In this document: positions 22,328 through 33,100 of the stretch, piece after piece
Layout: each line of letters opens with the position of its first letter
How positions within the stretch are numbered: position 1 is the stretch's first letter
Assembly: GCA_003671185.1 (NCBI GenBank)
Contig: QWPN01000110.1
Span: forward strand, 1-48,395
Source: Planctomycetota bacterium
Lineage (GTDB): Bacteria > Planctomycetota > Planctomycetia > Pirellulales > UBA1268
Length of the DNA stretch: 48,395 nt
Direction: 5' to 3'
Made by a program: the position numbers and the translations under genes
The notes under the pieces: generated by a model
The model's input: only the letters and a program-made list of their open reading frames with translations
Database searches by the model: none
What the model was told of the DNA's origin: nothing

Positions 22328-24460
22328 TCACTCCGCCGGGGCGCCGCTCCCTGCCTGCTCCCGGAGCACCGCCTTGCGGGAGAGCTTGACCCGGTCCTGA
22401 TCGTCGACGGCGATCACCTTGACCCGCATGATGTCGCCCACACGGCAGATGTCCGTCACGCTCTTCACGAACTCGTCGGACAGTTCGCTGACGTGGCATA
22501 GACCGTCCTTGCCGGGCACCAATTCCACGAAGGCACCGAAGTCCTTGATGCTCGTGACCCGGCCCTCGTAAATACGCCCGATCTGGATCGAGGCGGTGAG
22601 GGCCTCGACCTGGGCCATGGCCGCCATCGCGCCTTCGGCGTCGTGGCTGGCCACGGTGACCGTGCCGTCGTCCTCGACCTCGATGCTGGCACCGGTGGAT
22701 TCCTGGATCGCCCGGATGGTCTTGCCACCAGGACCGATGAGCAGGCCGATCTTCTCGGGGTTGATCCGCGTGCGCAGCAGCCGCGGGGCCCACACGGAAA
22801 TCTCCGGCCGCGGCCGGCGGATCGCCGAGAGCATCGTGCGCAGGATCTCCAGCCGGGCGTCTCGGGACTGCCGCAGCGTGGCCTCGATGATCGCCGGCGA
22901 GATGCCGTCGATCTTGAGGTCGAGCTGGATGCCCGTGATGCCGTTCTGCGAGCCGGCGATCTTGAAGTCCATGTCGCCGTAGTGATCCTCGTCGCCGATG
23001 ATGTCGGTGAGCAGCACCCAACGCTGCTCGGTCTCCTTGACGAGGCCCACCGAGATGCCCGCCACCGGGTGCGAGATCGGCACGCCGGCGGCCATCAGGC
23101 CGAGCGTGGCCCCGCACACCGACGCCATCGAACTCGAGCCGTTCGATTCGAGGATGTCGGAGATCACGCGGATCGTATAGGGAAACACGTCAGGATCCGG
23201 CAGCACCGGCTTCACGCTGCGCTCGGCGAGCGCGCCGTGGCCGAGTTCGCGCCGGCCGGGGCCGCGGATCGGTCGCACTTCGCCCACCGAGAACGACGGG
23301 AAGTAGTAGTCGAGCATGAACTTCTTGGAGTACTCGTCGATCAGGCCGTCGACCCGCTGCTCGTCCTTACCGGTGCCCAGCGTGATCGTGACCAGCGCCT
23401 GCGTCTCGCCGCGCTGGAAGACTGCCGAGCCGTGCACGCGAGGCAGCACGTCGACCTCGCAGTGGATGGACCGCAGGGTCTTGTGGTCGCGGCCATCGGG
23501 CCGCTTGCCCTCCAGGATCAACTCGCGGACCGCACGCTCCTCCAGCCCGTGCCAGACGTGCGCGAAGTCGGCGTCGCTCGTCCCGCCGGCCGCACCCGGC
23601 TTGGGCTGGAAGGCCGGCTCGCTAGGAGCCACCTCCGTCTTCGCCTTCTCCCGCAGCGCCTTCACGGCCTGGCCGCGATCCTGCTTGACGGGCGTGGCCT
23701 TGGCCAGCTTGAGGTCGGCCAGATAGCCGGTGGTGAGCCGTTCACGGAGCGCCGAGTAGTCGGCCAGCACGTACTCCTTCTTGGGCTTACCGGCCTTGCG
23801 GACCAACTCCTCCTGCATCTCGCAGATCGTGCGGATGACGCGGTGGGCCTCGTCGAGGGCCTGCAGCATGCGGTCCTCGGGCATCTCCCGGGCGAAGCCC
23901 TCGATCATGAGCACGGCGGTCGGGCTGCCCGAGACCACCAGATCGAGATCGCTTTCCTCGAGTTGGTCGATCGTGGGGAACGGCACGAAGCGGCCGTCGA
24001 TTTGTGCCAGCCGCACGCTGCCCAGCGGGCCGCGGAAGGGCAGGGGGGAGATGCACAGGGCGGCCGAGGCGCCGATCATGGCCAGCACATCGGGATCGTT
24101 CTGGCGGTCGCTGGCCAGCACGTTGGCCTGCACCTGGACCTCGTCGTAGAAGCCCTCGGGGAAGAGCGGCCGAATCGGGCGGTCCATGAGCCGGCTGGTG
24201 AGCGTCTCCTTGAGCGTGGGGCGTCCCTCACGCTTGAGGAAGCCACCCGGAAACTTGCCCGCCGCCGCCACTCGCTCCCGGTAGTCGCACGTGAGGGGGA
24301 AGAAATCGATGCCGGGGCGGGGCGCTCCCGTGGCCGTGGCCACGAGCACCACCGTCTCCCCGTAGCTTACGAGCACGCTGCCCGCGGCCTGCTTGGCCAG
24401 AAATCCGGTTTCGATCGCCAGTACATGGTCGCCGATCTGTCGTTCAACACGCTGCTTCAC
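22328..24460 (-). CDS. pnp: Polyribonucleotide nucleotidyltransferase
   Basis: Two RNase PH domains, KH 'IGPGGKTIRAIQESTGASIEVEDDG', S1 'YEGRVTSIKDFGAFVEL'. Confidence 0.98.
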   Translation of the reverse strand: MKQRVERQIGDHVLAIETGFLAKQAAGSVLVSYGETVVLVATATGAPRPGIDFFPLTCDYRERVAAAGKFPGGFLKREGRPTLKETLTSRLMDRPIRPLFPEGFYDEVQVQANVLASDRQNDPDVLAMIGASAALCISPLPFRGPLGSVRLAQIDGRFVPFPTIDQLEESDLDLVVSGSPTAVLMIEGFAREMPEDRMLQALDEAHRVIRTICEMQEELVRKAGKPKKEYVLADYSALRERLTTGYLADLKLAKATPVKQDRGQAVKALREKAKTEVAPSEPAFQPKPGAAGGTSDADFAHVWHGLEERAVRELILEGKRPDGRDHKTLRSIHCEVDVLPRVHGSAVFQRGETQALVTITLGTGKDEQRVDGLIDEYSKKFMLDYYFPSFSVGEVRPIRGPGRRELGHGALAERSVKPVLPDPDVFPYTIRVISDILESNGSSSMASVCGATLGLMAAGVPISHPVAGISVGLVKETEQRWVLLTDIIGDEDHYGDMDFKIAGSQNGITGIQLDLKIDGISPAIIEATLRQSRDARLEILRTMLSAIRRPRPEISVWAPRLLRTRINPEKIGLLIGPGGKTIRAIQESTGASIEVEDDGTVTVASHDAEGAMAAMAQVEALTASIQIGRIYEGRVTSIKDFGAFVELVPGKDGLCHVSELSDEFVKSVTDICRVGDIMRVKVIAVDDQDRVKLSRKAVLREQAGSGAPAE

Positions 24461-24671
24461 TACTACTTCCCTTCCTTCCCTTCGCGCCCGCGATCGTGCC
24501 GCGACAACCGTGGTTATCGCCCGGCGGGCATGCCATCCATCTGGAACCGGACGCGACGATGCGCCCGGATGAACCCCACTCCGTTGATCACGACCCTACC
24601 GTACCGGCACGTCCGGGACGGGGGGTGACCAGCAGCAATCAACGCCGTCCGCCGAGAACCCCGAGGGGCTG

Positions 24672-24941
24672 CTACTTGCGGATCTCCAAGCGGCGGATGA
24701 TGTCCAGATAGCGCTGCGGGGTGACCCGCTTCAGATAGTCAAGAAGCCGGCGACGTCGGCTCACCATCATCAGCAGGCCCCGCCGGCTGGCGAAGTCCTT
24801 GCTGTGCTTCTTGAAATGGTCCGTCAGATGCGAGATGCGCCCAGTGAGGAGGGCGATCTGGACTTCGGCGGACCCGGTGTCGGCGGTTCCGCGCCGATGG
24901 GCACCGATCAGTTCTTTTTTGCGTTCTTTCGTGAGCGACAT
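24672..24941 (-). CDS. rpsO: 30S ribosomal protein S15
   Basis: 89 aa 'TGSAEVQIALLTGRISHLTDHFKKHSKDFASRRGLLMMVSRRRRLLDYL'. Confidence 0.98.
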   Translation of the reverse strand: MSLTKERKKELIGAHRRGTADTGSAEVQIALLTGRISHLTDHFKKHSKDFASRRGLLMMVSRRRRLLDYLKRVTPQRYLDIIRRLEIRK

Positions 24942-25086
24942 CACCGACATCCACCCGCCACGGGTGGCATTGATTGTTGGGAGCGAAGTTCGTTGAACGG
25001 CAGTGTATCGGCACCGCCGCAAATTGCAACAGGCCCGTATTTCTTGCGTGCGCCACGCCGCAGGCACCGGCCGTCGTGATCGCGGG

Positions 25087-26136
25087 TCATGTTCGCCGCA
25101 CGGCGGCGGCACCGCGCTTCCTGCCCGTGCCCTGTGGCGTATGCACCACGTCCCAGGCAAGCCCCAACCGTTCCATCGCCAGGATCACCCAGTATGTGGA
25201 GTCAAATTCCCACCACCGATGCCCGTGGGCGGCCATGCGCTGGTAGGCGTGGTGGTTGTTGTGCCAGCCTTCGCCAAAGGCCAGCAGGCCGACCCACCAC
25301 AGGTTACGCGAATCATCCGTGGTCTCGTAGTTGCGATAGCCCCACATGTGGGTCGCCGAGTTCACGAACCAGGTGATGTGGAACACGATCACCATGCGGA
25401 CGGCGAGCCCCCACACGAGCCAGGAGATGCCCGTGAAGCGGTCGTACAGCAGCCAGCCGGAGGCGAGCAAGGCGGTGCCGATGAGAAAGTGCCAGAGCAG
25501 GAACGTGACGTGCAGGAAACGGACGCCGGCGTCGCGTTCCAGGTCCGGGGCCCAGCGCCGGGTGTGGGCGGCGACTTCCTCGGCCGTGTGCCGCGGAAAC
25601 AGCCAGAGCATGTGGGACCACAGGCCGCCATCGCGGGGAGAATGCGGGTCGCCGTCCTGGTCGCTGAAGGCGTGGTGCTTGCGATGATTGGCCACCCACA
25701 CGAGCGCGGAACCCTCGCCGGAAATGCCACCCAGGAAGGCGAACAGGAAACGCACGGGCGCCGACGTGACGAAACTGCCGTGCGTGAGCAGACGGTGGTA
25801 TCCCAGGCACACGCCCAGGCCGCCCGTGATCCAGTACAGCACCATGCAGATGGCGAGGCCCGACCAGGTGAAGAAAAACGGCGCCGCCAGTGCCGCCAGA
25901 TGGACTCCGCCGATCCAGATGAAGACCGCCCAGTCCAGATCGCCCCAACGTTCGCGGCCGCCCTCGCGCCGTGGCTCATGACGGTCGGCGGCCGCCTCGC
26001 CGCCGCCGGACGAGGCCGCTGCCGACAGCGGGTCGTACACCGCGGACCGGCCGAAATCGTCGCCAGCCTCGAGCACCATCGCGGTGGACGAGGCGGTGTC
26101 GTCGGGCTCGGAGGACGTGTCGCGCGGTGGTGTCAT
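25087..26136 (-). CDS. Acyl-CoA/fatty acid desaturase
   Basis: His boxes 'HRLLTHGSF', 'HRKHH', 'HNNHH'; four hydrophobic segments. Confidence 0.93.
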   Translation of the reverse strand: MTPPRDTSSEPDDTASSTAMVLEAGDDFGRSAVYDPLSAAASSGGGEAAADRHEPRREGGRERWGDLDWAVFIWIGGVHLAALAAPFFFTWSGLAICMVLYWITGGLGVCLGYHRLLTHGSFVTSAPVRFLFAFLGGISGEGSALVWVANHRKHHAFSDQDGDPHSPRDGGLWSHMLWLFPRHTAEEVAAHTRRWAPDLERDAGVRFLHVTFLLWHFLIGTALLASGWLLYDRFTGISWLVWGLAVRMVIVFHITWFVNSATHMWGYRNYETTDDSRNLWWVGLLAFGEGWHNNHHAYQRMAAHGHRWWEFDSTYWVILAMERLGLAWDVVHTPQGTGRKRGAAAVRRT

Positions 26137-26272
26137 ATGACGGCCCGTGCCTTTCGCTGGAAGGATGAAGATGCGTCGTGTCCAAAACGACACGTTACCA
26201 CTCTGACGGCAGAGCGGTGATTCCGACAGCGCCGCGGCGTCAGGTTTTGGTCCGACCCGGGTCAAAAATCTG

Positions 26273-27574
26273 TCAAAATGCCCCGCCGCCGCTCGTTGGA
26301 GGGGGGTTCGACGCCCGTTGCCCGTCGCCTGCCGGCGGCGGGACGCCGTCTGGCAACACCGACATCAGCCAGGCACCGGGGCCGGATGCCGGCACGTAGG
26401 CGGTGTCTGGAGCCGCCAACATCCAGGCCAATCGCTCGAACGGCACGACCGTGGTGGGTGCGTCGAGCAACGGTCTGCCCTCCGCTACCACCATCCCCTC
26501 GCGCAGTCCGCCGGCCGGCAGGATCCGGGCCCCGTTCGGGCCGAATCGCAGCACGCATGCCATGGCATCGATCGCCCGCTCCGATCGCGTCGCGGGGGGC
26601 GACGATCGCGGTTGGCAACCCAGGGCCATGCCGATCCTGTCGAGCAGTCGGCCGTCGATCCAGCCTGGGCCGGCCGACCACCCGATCGCGCCGCCGCAGA
26701 GCCGGCCCTGCTGCCACGTCACGTCGTTCAGGTCGACCGTCGCCGTGCCCGCCGCTCGCGATCCCAGAGCCGCCGCGCAGGCGGCCACATCGATCTCGGC
26801 GATGCGGCCCGCGACCGTTCCGCCCCAGGAACCAGCGTCGCGCGTAACCCGCAAGGTGCCGGACGCCAGCGCCGTCGGGCCCAGGGAACTGCCGGCCGTG
26901 GTCCCTCCACCCACCAGGGCGACGACGATCCCCCAAGGGATCGGGTCGGTGCACGAGGCTTCGACCTCGACGCGGTCGATCGCCGCCCCCGTGGCATCGC
27001 GTGACCAGGTGCGCACGATGCGGACCTCGTCGCCGGCGGCAGCGTGGCGTACGACGCGGATCGCCCGCGAACCGGCTTGCGCGACGCACTCCACGCGCAG
27101 CGGCGTCGCCGGCCCAGTGGCCGCAACCGACGCGGCAGACGCATCCCACTGAAAGTCGGCCACCTCGACGACACAACTGCGGGGGAAACGCGCCTCGCCC
27201 TGCAGCCAATCGCGGGCCAAGGCCGCCAGTAGCCTCGCCGCGTGCTCGTCGCAGCGGAGTCGATCGATCAGCAGCCGATCCTCGGTGGCCGCCGACTCGG
27301 CCTCGACGCGCGGGAGGTCGAGCACGCGCTGGCCGGCCGCATCGAGGAGGGTGCAGCGGTCGGCGCGGACGGCGCCGGGCCGCAGATGGGCCACCGCACC
27401 CACCTCCAGGGCCAGCCCCAGACGCTGTTGCCAGGCCTGCCGCAGCGAGTCACGGTGTGAGGCCGAGCGGATGTGCACCGCCCAGGCCAGCAGGGCGACG
27501 CAGGGCAGGAGCCCGGCCGCCAGGAACGCGACACGCGCGCGGCGGACCCGGGCGGCGGACCGTGCGATGAACAT
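26273..27574 (-). CDS. Hypothetical membrane-anchored protein, possibly AsmA-like
   Basis: 433-aa ORF with single N-terminal TM and long repetitive beta-like exterior; no confident family assignment. Confidence 0.6.
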   Translation of the reverse strand: MFIARSAARVRRARVAFLAAGLLPCVALLAWAVHIRSASHRDSLRQAWQQRLGLALEVGAVAHLRPGAVRADRCTLLDAAGQRVLDLPRVEAESAATEDRLLIDRLRCDEHAARLLAALARDWLQGEARFPRSCVVEVADFQWDASAASVAATGPATPLRVECVAQAGSRAIRVVRHAAAGDEVRIVRTWSRDATGAAIDRVEVEASCTDPIPWGIVVALVGGGTTAGSSLGPTALASGTLRVTRDAGSWGGTVAGRIAEIDVAACAAALGSRAAGTATVDLNDVTWQQGRLCGGAIGWSAGPGWIDGRLLDRIGMALGCQPRSSPPATRSERAIDAMACVLRFGPNGARILPAGGLREGMVVAEGRPLLDAPTTVVPFERLAWMLAAPDTAYVPASGPGAWLMSVLPDGVPPPAGDGQRASNPPPTSGGGAF

Positions 27575-27604
27575 CCCTGTTCCTCCGCGTGTGCGGGAAC
27601 TCCG

Positions 27605-28744
27605 TCAGCGGTCGCGTGCCATGTCGTGATACAGCTTCCAGCGGCCGCGCATCTCTTCGACGCTGTCGGCGCCGAACTTGTCCACCAGCGCGGCCGCCAC
27701 CTCGAAGGCCACCACGCTCTCGACGATCACGCTGGCCGCGCTGACGGCGCAGACGTCGCTGCGCTCGTAGGCGGCTTCCTCTGGCTGCTTGGTCCGCAGG
27801 TTCACCGAGTCCAGCGGCTTGCGCAGCGTGCTGATCGGCTTCATCGCGGCCCGCACCACAAGCGGCTGGCCGTTTGTCATTCCCGCCTCCAGCCCGCCGG
27901 CATTGTTCGTGGGGCGGGTGAATCCCAACTGGGGCCCGTCGCGCAGCGCGGGGTCGAAATGGATCGGGTCGTGCACGTCGGAGCCGCGGCGGCGCGCCGC
28001 CTCGAAGCCCATGCCGATCTCCACGCCCTTGATCGCCTGCACGGCCATCACGGCCTGGGCCAGCCGGCCGTCGAGCTTGCGGTCCCACTGCGCGTGCGTG
28101 CCCAGGCCGATCGGCAGGCCGTCGACCCGCACTTCCACGACACCGCCCAGGGTGTCGCCCTCCTTGCCGACGCGGTCGATCAGCGACATCACCTCGGGAT
28201 CCTTGTCGGGATGCAGCGAGTAGATTTCGCTCGAGTCACGAATCGCGCGGAGTTCGGGCAGGGTTCCGGCGCGAGTGCCGAGCACGATGCCGCCGAGTTC
28301 CGTGACCCAGCCGCCGACCTCGATGCCGAACACCGAGAGCAACTGACGGGCCAGGCCTCCGGCCGCGACGCGGGCCGCGGTCTCGCGGGCGCTGGCCCGC
28401 TCCAGCACGGCCCGGACACCGCCCATGTGCTTGATCGAGCCGGGCAGGTCGGCGTGGCCGGGCCGGGGCCGATCGACGTCGTCGAGTTTCTCGAGCTTGG
28501 CGTCCTTGTTGATCACCTCGAGGGCCAGTGGGCTGCCGAGGGTGACGCCGCGCCACAGCCCGGAGAGAAACGCGACGGTGTCGGTTTCGATCCGCTGCCG
28601 GCCGCCGCGGCCATACCCTCCCTGTCGCCGCCGTAACTCAGCGTCGATCGCGGCCACGTCGACTGCCAATCCGGCCGGAAATCCGTCAATCAGGGCCACG
28701 AGCGCGGGGCCGTGCGATTCACCGGCGGTCCAGTAGCGGAGCAT
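27605..28744 (-). CDS. aroC: Chorismate synthase
   Basis: 'MLRYWTAGESHGPALVALIDGFPAGL', 'RPGHADLPG', 'ARETAARVAAGGLAR'. Confidence 0.97.
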   Translation of the reverse strand: MLRYWTAGESHGPALVALIDGFPAGLAVDVAAIDAELRRRQGGYGRGGRQRIETDTVAFLSGLWRGVTLGSPLALEVINKDAKLEKLDDVDRPRPGHADLPGSIKHMGGVRAVLERASARETAARVAAGGLARQLLSVFGIEVGGWVTELGGIVLGTRAGTLPELRAIRDSSEIYSLHPDKDPEVMSLIDRVGKEGDTLGGVVEVRVDGLPIGLGTHAQWDRKLDGRLAQAVMAVQAIKGVEIGMGFEAARRRGSDVHDPIHFDPALRDGPQLGFTRPTNNAGGLEAGMTNGQPLVVRAAMKPISTLRKPLDSVNLRTKQPEEAAYERSDVCAVSAASVIVESVVAFEVAAALVDKFGADSVEEMRGRWKLYHDMARDR

Positions 28745-28898
28745 GGGGGCGGGTCCGTCGGAAGCGGATGAGGGCGGGCGAATGATTCGATTCTAGTTCG
28801 GCCGCCGGGACCACCCTAGAGCGAAACCCCCAGCGAAACCCGGCCCGGATTCGACGCGCGAGCCCCGGCGACCGCCCTGGTGCGGTCTGTCTCGAGCT

Positions 28899-29828
28899 TC
28901 AGGGCGTGTCGTTCGGCAGGCAGCCCGTGATCAGGCGACAGGCTTCCAGGTATTTGTCGCGGGTGCGGTCCACCACATCGGCGGGCAGTGGCGGCGGGGG
29001 GCTCGACTTGTCCCAGCCGCTCGCCTCCAGCCAGTCGCGGACGAACTGCTTGTCGAATGAATCGGGGACGCTGCCGGTGCCGGCGGCCGCGGCCGGCCAG
29101 AATCGTGAACTGTCCGGCGTGAGCACCTCGTCGACGAGCAGCAGTTCACCGGAGGCCGTGCGGCCCCACTCGAACTTCGTGTCGGCGACCACGATGCCGT
29201 GGCCGGCCGCGTGCTCCGTGCCGCGATCGTAGACGTCGACGCTCTTGTCGCGGAGCGTCGCGGCGAGATCGGCGCCGATCCGGGCGGCCATCACGTCGAA
29301 GGACACGTTTTCATCGTGGCCGCTCTCGGCCTTCGTGGCCGGGGTGAAGATCGGTTCCGGCAGCCGGCCGCCGGCGGCGATGCCGGCGGGCAGTGGCACG
29401 CCGCACACGGTGCCAGAGCGTCGGTATTCGGACAGGCCCGAGCCGGCCAGCCAACCGCGGACGACGCACTCGAAGGGGATCACCTCCGCGCGGCGCACGA
29501 GCATCGTGCGGCCACGGAGCGGGGTGAGGTCGATGCCGGCCGGTAGCCCCATCGCGTCGACGTCGGTCGTGAGCAGGTGGTGCGCGACGGGCCGCGCTCC
29601 CCGTGACAGCAGGTCGAACCAGAACCGTGAGATCGCGGTGAGCACCTTGCCCTTGTCGGGGATCGGCGTGGGCAGGATCCAGTCGAAGGCACTGATCCGG
29701 TCGGTGCTCACGATCAGCATCACGTCGCCGAACAATTGCGACTCGAACCGGTAGCAGTCACGTACCTTGCCGCGGAGGGGTGGACCCAGGGGCAGGTCGG
29801 TGTGGACGACGGGGGCGGAGGCGGTCAT
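28899..29828 (-). CDS. purC: SAICAR synthase
   Basis: 'GKVRDCYRF...MLIVSTDRISAFDWILPTPIPDKG', 'LVDEVLTPDSSRFWP'. Confidence 0.96.
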   Translation of the reverse strand: MTASAPVVHTDLPLGPPLRGKVRDCYRFESQLFGDVMLIVSTDRISAFDWILPTPIPDKGKVLTAISRFWFDLLSRGARPVAHHLLTTDVDAMGLPAGIDLTPLRGRTMLVRRAEVIPFECVVRGWLAGSGLSEYRRSGTVCGVPLPAGIAAGGRLPEPIFTPATKAESGHDENVSFDVMAARIGADLAATLRDKSVDVYDRGTEHAAGHGIVVADTKFEWGRTASGELLLVDEVLTPDSSRFWPAAAAGTGSVPDSFDKQFVRDWLEASGWDKSSPPPPLPADVVDRTRDKYLEACRLITGCLPNDTP

Positions 29829-29882
29829 GCGGATGTTCTACGGAGTCGTCTGTCGGCGTCCAAGGGGCTGGCGTGTGGCGCC

Positions 29883-30101
29883 GGCACGAGGCCATGGAGG
29901 GCTCGTGGTTGATGGGGATGCAGGTGAGGAGACCGGCCGCCTGGATGGCGGCCTCACTGCAGCCGGAGGGCTGCCAAGCGGCACGAGGCCATGGAGGGCT
30001 CGTGGTTGATGGGGATGCAGGTGAGGAGACCGGCCGCCTGGATGGCGGCCTCACTGCAGCCGGAGGGCTGCCAAGCGGCACGAGGCCATGGAGGGCTCGT
30101 G
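29883..30101. repeat. Tandem repeat array C, period 97 bp (2 full units plus terminal partial unit); three hairpins per unit
   Basis: 'ggcacgaggccatggagggctcgtg' at 29883, 29980 and 30077; ends 7 bp from the dnaE2 stop (30109-30111). Confidence 0.99.
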
Positions 30102-30108
30102 CCGCGTA

Positions 30109-33100
30109 TCAACAGAAATCGCGAGACATGCGCGGCAGTGATGCCAGAGAAGGGCAGGGAACGGTGCCGGCGGACGATGATCCGGGGCGGCCTGGCACCC
30201 CCGCCTCCAGCCCCGTCGCCAGCACGTGTACGACCGCCCCACGCCGCTGGATGCGGCCCTGCACGAGGAGCACCGCGGCGCGGCGGGTGGCAGACTCGGC
30301 GCGCTCCCAGACATCGGGCCGCACGACGACGTTGGCGGCGCCGGTCTCGTCCTCGAGCGTGAGAAAGATCATTCCCTTGGCCGTGGCGGGTCGCTGCCGC
30401 GTGAGCACGATGCCGGCCACCCGCACACGGCGGCCCTCGGGAGCCGCCGTGGCCGCGGCGATCGCATCCACACCGTGGGCCGCGAGTCGCTCGCGCGCGA
30501 ATTCGAGCGGATGGGCCGCGAGCGAGAGGCCGCCGGTGCGGTAGTCGGCAATCACCTCCTCGTGGGGCGTCGTCGCCGGCAGCAGCTCGCCGTCGCCGTC
30601 GTCATCCTCGGCAATCCCTTCCAGGAGCGGACGGCCGCCCGTGCGTTCCTGGCATTGCATCGCCTCCCAGACGGCGCGGCGGCGGTCGAGCCCGAGCGAC
30701 GCCAGTGCACCGGCGCGAGCCAGATGCAGGAGCGATTCGCGGTCGAGGCCGGCACGCCGGGCCAAATCACGCGGCAGGCGGAACGGGCCGTCGCGACGGG
30801 CGGTCTCGATGTGGGCGGCTGCGTCCTCGCCCAGGCCGTACACCTGCTCCAGCCCGAGCCGGATCGCCGGTTGCGGGGCCCGCGCGGCGCGCGGGCCACT
30901 CTCCACCTCCAGCGTGGCGTGCCAGTGGCTCGCGTTCACGTCGGCCGGCAGCACCCTGACGCCGTGGGCCCGGGCGTCGCGCACGAGTTGCGCGGGGGCG
31001 TAGAAGCCCATCGGCTGGCTGCCCAGGAGCGCCGCCGTGAATGCCGCCGGGTGGTGGCATTTCAGCCATGCCGACACATACACGAGCAGCGCGAAACTCG
31101 CCGCATGCGACTCCGGAAATCCGTACTCCCCGAAGCCGCGGATCTGCGCGAACACCTGCTCGGCGAATTCCCGGGACAGCCCGCGCGAGAGCATGCCTTC
31201 GACGAGCCTGCGGTGAAACTCGTCGATCACTCCCGGCCGCCGCCAGGCGCCCATCGCGCGCCGCAGTTGGTCGGCCTCGCCGGGCGTGAAGCCGGCCGCC
31301 ACCACCGCCAACCGCATCGCCTGCTCCTGGAAGAGCGGCACACCGAGCGTCTTTTCCAGCACCTCGCGGATGGCGTCGTTGGGGTACGTGATGGACTCCT
31401 CGCCTGCCCGTCGCCGCAGGTAGGGATGCACCATGTCTCCCTGGATCGGCCCCGGCCGCACGATCGCCACCTCGATGACGAGATCGTAGAAGCAGCGCGG
31501 CTTGAGCCTGGGCAGCATGCTCATCTGTGCCCGGCTCTCGATCTGGAACACGCCCACCGTGTCGGCCCGTGAGATCATCTCGTAGACGGCCGGATCCTCG
31601 GCGGGAACCGTGGCCAGCGTGAGCCGCGGTCCGCCCGCCGCCGCCACCAGGTCGAATGCCCGGCGGATCGCCGTCAGCATCCCCAGCGCCAGGCAGTCGA
31701 CCTTGAGGATGCCCAGTTCATCGAGGTCGTTCTTATCCCACTGCACAACAGTCCGGCCCGGCATCGACGCCGGCTGGATGGGCACGAGATCGCAGAGGTC
31801 GCCGCGGGTCATCACCATGCCCCCCACGTGCTGTCCCAGGTGACGTGGAAAGCCGACGAGCTGGCCGACGAGCGTCACGAGCCTCGTGCAGGCGTCGCTC
31901 GCCGGGGCCAGCCCCGCCTCGGCCAGTCTCGTCGGCAGATCCTCAACGCCGTCCCCCACGTCGATCACGGCGGCGATGGCGTCCACGCGGTCGAGCGAGA
32001 AGCCCAGCGACTTGGTCACGTCGCGGACGGCCGACCGCAGGCGGTAGCGGATCACCTCGGCCGTGAGCGCCGCCCGGGAGCGGCCGTAGGTCTCGTAGAT
32101 GTACTGGATCACCTCCTCGCGGCGCCGATGCTCGAAGTCGACGTCGATGTCGGGAGCCTCGCACCGCTCCCGACTCACGAACCGTTCGAAGAGCACGTTC
32201 ATCCGCGCCGGATCGACCGATGTGATGCCGAGGCAGTAGCAGACGGCGGAGTTGGCGGCCGAGCCCCGCCCCTGGCAGAGGATGCCGCGGCGCCGGGCGA
32301 ACCTCACGATGTCGAACACGGTGAGGAAGTAGGCCTCGTAGCCCAGTTCGGCGATCAGGGTCAACTCGTGCGCCACGAGGTCGCGGACCTTGTCGGGCAC
32401 GCCCTGCGGATACCGCTTCGCCGCGCCCCGCCAGGCCAATGCGGCGAGATGCTCCGCCGCCGTGCGGCCGGGGGGCACGATCGCGTCGGGGTATTCGTAT
32501 TTCAGTTCGTCGAGCGAGAACCGGCAGCGGCCGGCGATCTCGGCGGATCGCTCCACGGCGCCGGGCAGCACGCTGAACCGCTCGGCGATCCGGCGCCGTT
32601 CGTGCAGGTGCCGCTCGCCGTTGGCCAGCAGCCGGCCGCGGATCGCGTCGACGGTGCTGCCGTGCCGCACGGCGGCGAGGACGTCGAAGAGTGGCAGCCG
32701 CGACCGCTCGTGGTAGCGCACGTCCCCCGCCGCCGCCACCGGCACTTCGGCCTGGCGGGCCAGGCGGTCGAACCACGCCAGCCGGCTCTCGTCGTCTCCT
32801 TCGAGCGCCACCTCCGCCAGCGCCCAGAGCCGGTCGCCGAATGCGTCGTGCCAGCGTGCGATTTCCGCGGCGGCCGCGTGCGGCGACCCGTCGTCGGCCG
32901 GTGCCGAGCCCAGGACCGCAGCCAGCGGCAGGCCCGCCAGTAGGCCGGCCGCATGGGCCGCCACGTCGTCGTATGAAACGATGCAGCCGCCCCCCGACTC
33001 CGCACCGCGGGCGCATCCTCGCGTCAGCAGCTTGCACAGGTTCGCATAGCCCGTGCGGTCGGCAGCCCAGACGACCAGTGGCGCGGCGTCGCAGGGCTCG

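Noticed and set aside
28899-30111. Insertion sequence or transposon around array C
   Set aside because: No transposase ORF, no terminal inverted repeats bounding the array and no visible target-site duplication.
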